Assembly: GCA_018067055.1 (NCBI GenBank)
Contig: JAGPVK010000202.1
Location: 1-8,728, forward strand
Length of the DNA stretch: 8,728 nt
Direction: 5' to 3'
Source of the DNA: Sphingomonadales bacterium
GTDB lineage: Bacteria; Pseudomonadota; Alphaproteobacteria; Sphingomonadales; Sphingomonadaceae
The translations under genes and the position numbers were made by a program. Below, piece by piece: positions 5,668-8,728 of the stretch. The notes under the pieces were generated by a model, which saw only the letters and a program-made list of their open reading frames with translations, had not been told where the DNA came from and ran no database searches. Each line of letters opens with the position of its first letter. The stretch's first letter is position 1.

Positions 5668-7437
5668 TTAATCCAGCTGGTTGCTCCCGGCCAGATCATT
5701 CAGCTTGCGAAACTCCTGCCGCCAATAGTCGCCGCCATTGCCGCTGAGCGCTGTGATATCGCGGAAACCATAATCGCCGAGATATTTGTCACTGCGCAGC
5801 TTCTGACCAAAGGCGGCCACCGCAATCGCAAAGGCCATGTCGCCTTGCGGTTGTCTGGCATTATTCAGTCCATCGGCCGAAATCGGGCGGGAAATAAGCC
5901 GTGATCTGGTTTCCTGCGGCAATTTGTAACGCAACTTCACATTGGCCATCTCGCCGCCGAAATCAGGCTGCCCTTGCACATCCCGGTTCGCCGGATAGCG
6001 CCTTTCGGGAAGCCAGCCGCGACCATTGGCGGGCATGATTTCATAGAGCGCGGTAACCTGATGTCCGGCACCGATATCGCCGGCATCGATCTTGTCATTG
6101 TCGAAATCCTCTTCCGCCAGCAGCCGGTTTTCATAGCCGATCAGACGATATTCCCTGACCAGCGCCGGGTTGAACTCGATCTGGATTTTTACATCCTGGG
6201 CGATGGTGAACAGGGTTGAGCTCAGTTCCGAACCCAGCACCTTGCGGGCCTCCATCGCGCTGTCGATATAGGCATAATTGCCGTTGCCGACGTTGGCGAT
6301 GCCCTCCATCAGTTCGTCACGGATGTTGCCGGTGCCATAGCCGAGCATCGTCAGCGTCACGCCGCTCTCCCGCTGCTTCGCGACATATTTCTTCAATTCA
6401 TCGGTATTCGATGTGCCGACGTTGAAGTCGCCATCGGTCGCCATGATGATCCGGTTGATCCCGCCTTCGAGAAAATTGTCGCGAGCGGTCGCATAAGCGA
6501 GTTTGAGCGCGTCGCCGCCGGCTGTGGAGCCGCCAGCGCTCATGCAGTCTACCGCCTCCTTGACATATTCCTTGTTCGATGTCGGAGCGAGCAGCAGGCC
6601 AACGGTGCCGGAATAGACCACGATCGAAACCCGGTCATCACTGCGCAATTCATTGGCCAGCGCCATCAGCGTCGATTTGACCAACGGCAGCTTGTCCTGA
6701 CTATTCATGGACCCGGAGACATCGACCAGAAACACCAGATTGGCCTGGGGCCGTTCGGCGCTGTCGACATCATAGCCGCGCAGGCCGATGCGCAGCAAGC
6801 GGCTGGCCCCGTTCCACGGCGTGGCGCTCACATCGGTTGAGACGCTGAAAGGCGTTTCGCGGTTTTTCGGCCTGGGATAATCATAACGGAAATAGTTGAT
6901 CATCTCCTCGGTCCGCACCGCCGCTTCCGGCGGCATGCGGCCTTCGTTCAGAAATCGCCGGACATTGGAATAGCTGCCGGTGTCGACATCGACGGCAAAG
7001 GTGGACACCGGTTCATCAGCGACCCGCTTGATGCTGGAAACCTCTTTGCCGTCATAGCGTTCGCGTTCCTCAGGCTGCGGGCGCGGATAGGGATAGGGAT
7101 AAGGCGCGATCCGGTTTTGCGACGCGATAGATTCGCCAGCAATTGCTTTGACGGCGGACGGCGCTGACATCACCGGTGGCGGTGGCGGTGGCGGAAGTGG
7201 TGGTGGGGCCAGTGGTGCCATAACAGACTGGGCACCAGCACGAGAGCGATAGCTTCCTGTCGACTGACGTTCGTATGCGGGACGGGCAAAAATGCTGCAG
7301 TTCACCGGATGCGCTGGCTTTGCCACCGGAGGCAGCACAATCGAGCGCGCTTCGGCAACAGACATGTTTGGCACACCCATCAAGCCGATCACGGCGAGGC
7401 CACAGATCGCTCTCGAAAAAATATTATCTCGCCGCAT
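5668..7437 (-). CDS. YfbK-like secreted von Willebrand factor A domain protein
   Basis: A 589-residue exported protein. Residues 1-30 look like a Sec signal peptide with a likely cut after VAEA. There is no lipobox, although E. coli YfbK is described as a lipoprotein. A Pro-rich stretch (about 74-93, with seven consecutive prolines) and a PYPYPYP run (112-118) follow. The N-terminal vWF-associated domain is at about 138-190 (STFAVDVDTGSYSNVRRFL). The VWA domain is at about 230-410 with a complete MIDAS metal site: DVSGS at 239-243, Thr305 and Asp335 (ATDGD). The C-terminal DUF3520-type domain is at about 418-585, starting IEFNPALVREYRLIGYENR. Such proteins probably mediate divalent-metal-dependent binding in the periplasm or at the surface; the ligand is unknown. 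The start at 7437 is chosen over a TTG at 7455 because GGGGAGG lies 5 bases upstream and would otherwise be coding. Confidence 0.93.
   Translation of the reverse strand: MRRDNIFSRAICGLAVIGLMGVPNMSVAEARSIVLPPVAKPAHPVNCSIFARPAYERQSTGSYRSRAGAQSVMAPLAPPPLPPPPPPPVMSAPSAVKAIAGESIASQNRIAPYPYPYPRPQPEERERYDGKEVSSIKRVADEPVSTFAVDVDTGSYSNVRRFLNEGRMPPEAAVRTEEMINYFRYDYPRPKNRETPFSVSTDVSATPWNGASRLLRIGLRGYDVDSAERPQANLVFLVDVSGSMNSQDKLPLVKSTLMALANELRSDDRVSIVVYSGTVGLLLAPTSNKEYVKEAVDCMSAGGSTAGGDALKLAYATARDNFLEGGINRIIMATDGDFNVGTSNTDELKKYVAKQRESGVTLTMLGYGTGNIRDELMEGIANVGNGNYAYIDSAMEARKVLGSELSSTLFTIAQDVKIQIEFNPALVREYRLIGYENRLLAEEDFDNDKIDAGDIGAGHQVTALYEIMPANGRGWLPERRYPANRDVQGQPDFGGEMANVKLRYKLPQETRSRLISRPISADGLNNARQPQGDMAFAIAVAAFGQKLRSDKYLGDYGFRDITALSGNGGDYWRQEFRKLNDLAGSNQLD
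7085..7102. repeat. Three-copy GGATAG/A hexamer run in the vWA gene
   Basis: Two copies of GGATAG and one GGATAA follow each other and encode the PYPYPYP run on the minus strand. A hexamer repeat can gain or lose copies by slippage without shifting the frame. Confidence 0.85.
7175..7192. repeat. GGTGGC x3 microsatellite in the vWA gene
   Basis: Three perfect GGTGGC copies, followed by a further G/T-rich stretch to about 7208, encode the poly-proline run on the minus strand. Copy-number change would lengthen or shorten the linker in steps of two residues. Confidence 0.85.
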
Positions 7438-7442
7438 GGTTT

Positions 7443-7449
7443 CCTCCCC
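7443..7449 (-). promoter_or_regulatory. Strong Shine-Dalgarno GGGGAGG of the vWA gene
   Basis: GGGGAGG on the minus strand ends 5 bases before ATG 7437 and decides the start codon against the upstream TTG at 7455. Confidence 0.8.
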
Positions 7450-7499
7450 AAACAACCCGGGACAAAAACTGCCTGAGCGAAGCTGACTGTAAAATGAAC

Positions 7500-7520
7500 G
7501 AATGATATATTGTTACATTC
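7500..7520. repeat. Element A: GAATGAT-6 bases-TTACATTC
   Basis: GAATGAT (7500-7506) and TTACATTC (7513-7520) flank a 6-base AT-rich spacer, with GAATG and CATTC as inverted ends. It begins 63 bases upstream of the vWA start. The same two half-sequences recur in element B. A shared regulator binding site is one possibility. Confidence 0.5.
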
Positions 7521-7604
7521 TGGACGGCTCGGCTGTTCGGCAAACGGCGTTCGGGGAAAGATAGCAAATGGCACCTCATATTCACTCCTGCACCGAACCG
7601 GACA

Positions 7605-7619
7605 GAATGATTTACATTC
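7605..7619. repeat. Element B: GAATGAT joined to TTACATTC
   Basis: The same GAATGAT and TTACATTC halves as element A, here with no spacer, giving a GAATG/CATTC inverted repeat with a 5-base centre. It ends 38 bases before the M20 peptidase ATG. The repeat is exact; function is unproven. Confidence 0.5.
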
Positions 7620-7657
7620 GAAATCTATCCGATAAGCTACTTCGTTTTCAGGGGGGA

Positions 7658-8728
7658 ATGGTTGTGAAAGCATATAAGAATTCGCGCAAATGGTCCGGCC
7701 GACTGGGATTGCTGCTGGTGGCCAGTCTGTTTTCCGCGCAGCCGGTACTGGCTCAAGACGATGCGCCTCTGACCCCGAATCAGCAGCTGGCACGCGACAT
7801 TTACCGCGATGTTGTCGCCTTCCGCACCGCGCGCGGGCAGGAACAGGTGCCGGCAATGGTCGCCTATCTCGTCGACCGGTTCAAACAGGCCGGTTTCAGC
7901 GACGATGATATCCAGGTCACCGACTATGACAGCGAGGGCGAGAAAACCCAGGGACTGATGGTCACCTATCGCGCCAAGCCGGGCAGCACCGCCAAGCCGA
8001 TCGTCCTGCTCGGGCATATGGACGTGGTCGATGCACTGGCCAAGGACTGGGTCCGGCCGCCGTTTACGCTGGTCGAGGAAGACGGCTATTTCTTTGGTCG
8101 CGCGACGATGGACAATAAATATGGCATCACCAATCTCACGGCGACCTTCCTGCGCTTGAAGGCGGAAGGCTGGCAACCGTCGCGCGATCTGGTCCTGGTT
8201 TTTTCCGGCGACGAGGAAAGCGGCATGATCTCGACCCGCGCGCAGGCCAAATATGTCGCCGACAATATCGATCCCGAATTTATTCTGAACAGCGATGCTG
8301 GCGGGGTTGCACTGGCCGAAGACGGCACACCGGTAGCGTTTCGCGTGCAGTCGGCGGAAAAAACCTTTGCCACCTTTGAACTGACTATCACCAACCCCGG
8401 CGGCCATAGCTCGCGGCCCCGATCCGACAATGCGATTTACGAACTGGCCGCGGCGCTGGGCAAGATCGCGGCATATCAGTTCCCGGTCCGCGCGACCGAC
8501 CTGACCAGAAGCTATTTTGCCACCGCCGGCAAGTTGACGCCGGGAGAACTGGGGCAGGCGATGCTGCGCTTTGCCGCCGATCCATCCGACGCGCCGGCGA
8601 TCGCGACTCTGCGCGCCAATCCGGAAGCTGTGGGCACGCTCGGCACGACCTGTGTCGCAACCATGTTGCAGGCTGGCCACGCAGAAAATGCTCCGCCGCA
8701 ATCGGCGACCGCCACGGTCAATTGCCGG
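7658..8728 (+). CDS. Secreted M20 family metallopeptidase (3' truncated)
   Basis: The frame is open to the right edge, so only the first 357 residues are visible; full-length relatives are usually around 450-480. M20 enzymes are di-zinc amino- or carboxypeptidases and acylases that cut short peptides or amide bonds. A signal peptide precedes a likely cut after PVLA (residue 32), so it acts in the periplasm or outside. The metal-site residues are in place: His120 and Asp122 in GHMDVV, bridging Asp152 in RATMDNKYG, Glu186-Glu187 in SGDEES (general base and ligand), Asp213 in NSDAGG, and His250 in GGHSS in the lid domain. The final zinc-binding His lies beyond the window. The start may be ATG 7658, only 1 base from an AGGGGGG run, or GTG 7664, which has better spacing. 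It is divergent from the vWA gene. Substrate unknown. Confidence 0.92.
   Translation, partial: MVVKAYKNSRKWSGRLGLLLVASLFSAQPVLAQDDAPLTPNQQLARDIYRDVVAFRTARGQEQVPAMVAYLVDRFKQAGFSDDDIQVTDYDSEGEKTQGLMVTYRAKPGSTAKPIVLLGHMDVVDALAKDWVRPPFTLVEEDGYFFGRATMDNKYGITNLTATFLRLKAEGWQPSRDLVLVFSGDEESGMISTRAQAKYVADNIDPEFILNSDAGGVALAEDGTPVAFRVQSAEKTFATFELTITNPGGHSSRPRSDNAIYELAAALGKIAAYQFPVRATDLTRSYFATAGKLTPGELGQAMLRFAADPSDAPAIATLRANPEAVGTLGTTCVATMLQAGHAENAPPQSATATVNCR

Larger units (their letters stand above)
7438..7657. promoter_or_regulatory. Divergent promoter region between vWA and M20 peptidase genes
   Basis: This 220-base region separates two genes read in opposite directions and must carry both promoters. 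It is AT-richer than the flanking genes around 7485-7520 and 7605-7630. A TTTACA (7611-7616) could be a -35 for the peptidase gene, but the matching -10 is poor. Two related inverted-repeat elements lie in it and are listed separately. No gene is seen. Confidence 0.6.

Noticed and set aside
7438..7455. TTG start at 7455 for the vWA protein
   Set aside because: The extra codons are the Shine-Dalgarno GGGGAGG itself; ATG 7437 is correctly spaced from it.
7637..8701. 354-residue open frame on the minus strand over the M20 peptidase
   Set aside because: The plus strand carries all M20 metal-site motifs in order with a signal peptide; the minus-strand frame shows no domain and is a GC-rich shadow.
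1..8728. CRISPR arrays, tRNA genes, insertion sequences, toxin-antitoxin or phage-defence genes
   Set aside because: No spaced direct repeats, cloverleaf-like sequence, transposase motifs or terminal inverted repeats were seen; the genes are ordinary chromosomal envelope and metabolic functions.

Overview
The window looks like a chromosomal segment of a Gram-negative alphaproteobacterium, most likely a member of the Sphingomonadales. That placement is an inference from moderately high GC, from the envelope gene repertoire (two OmpA-type peptidoglycan-binding proteins, a DUF21/CBS HlyC-CorC protein, a YfbK-like von Willebrand factor A protein, a membrane-anchored helix-hairpin-helix protein) and from the general style of the proteins. 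No tRNA, rRNA, CRISPR array, insertion sequence, integrase or phage gene was seen. The region is coding-dense, with no gap over about 220 bases.

Left part (1-2490). A 5'-truncated UbiH/UbiF/COQ6-type FAD monooxygenase on the plus strand converges, with a 3-base gap, on a minus-strand classical SDR oxidoreductase. Upstream of the SDR on the same strand is a YiaD-like lipoprotein (lipobox, glycine zipper, OmpA C-terminal domain). The 67-base gap between lipoprotein and SDR holds two inverted repeats. One is a 16-bp stem that buries the SDR ribosome-binding site.

Middle part (2491-5490). A divergent intergenic region rich in small palindromes separates the lipoprotein from a plus-strand HlyC/CorC family membrane protein. 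That gene converges on a compact minus-strand cluster of a BON-OmpA protein, a 33-residue single-pass membrane microprotein, and a membrane-anchored helix-hairpin-helix protein. The microprotein's Shine-Dalgarno sequence lies inside the last codons of the OmpA gene. Its whole sequence resembles the N-terminal membrane anchor of the next gene.

Right part (5491-8728). Upstream of that cluster on the minus strand is a secreted von Willebrand factor A protein with an intact MIDAS metal site. It is divergent from a 3'-truncated plus-strand M20 family secreted metallopeptidase. The divergent gap holds two related GAATGAT...TTACATTC elements, one near each gene.

Most of the genes act in the envelope: peptidoglycan anchoring, an inner-membrane transporter-like protein, a periplasmic adhesion or scaffold protein and a secreted peptidase. 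The monooxygenase and the SDR are metabolic. The least described parts are the microprotein/HHH pair and the non-coding inverted repeats.
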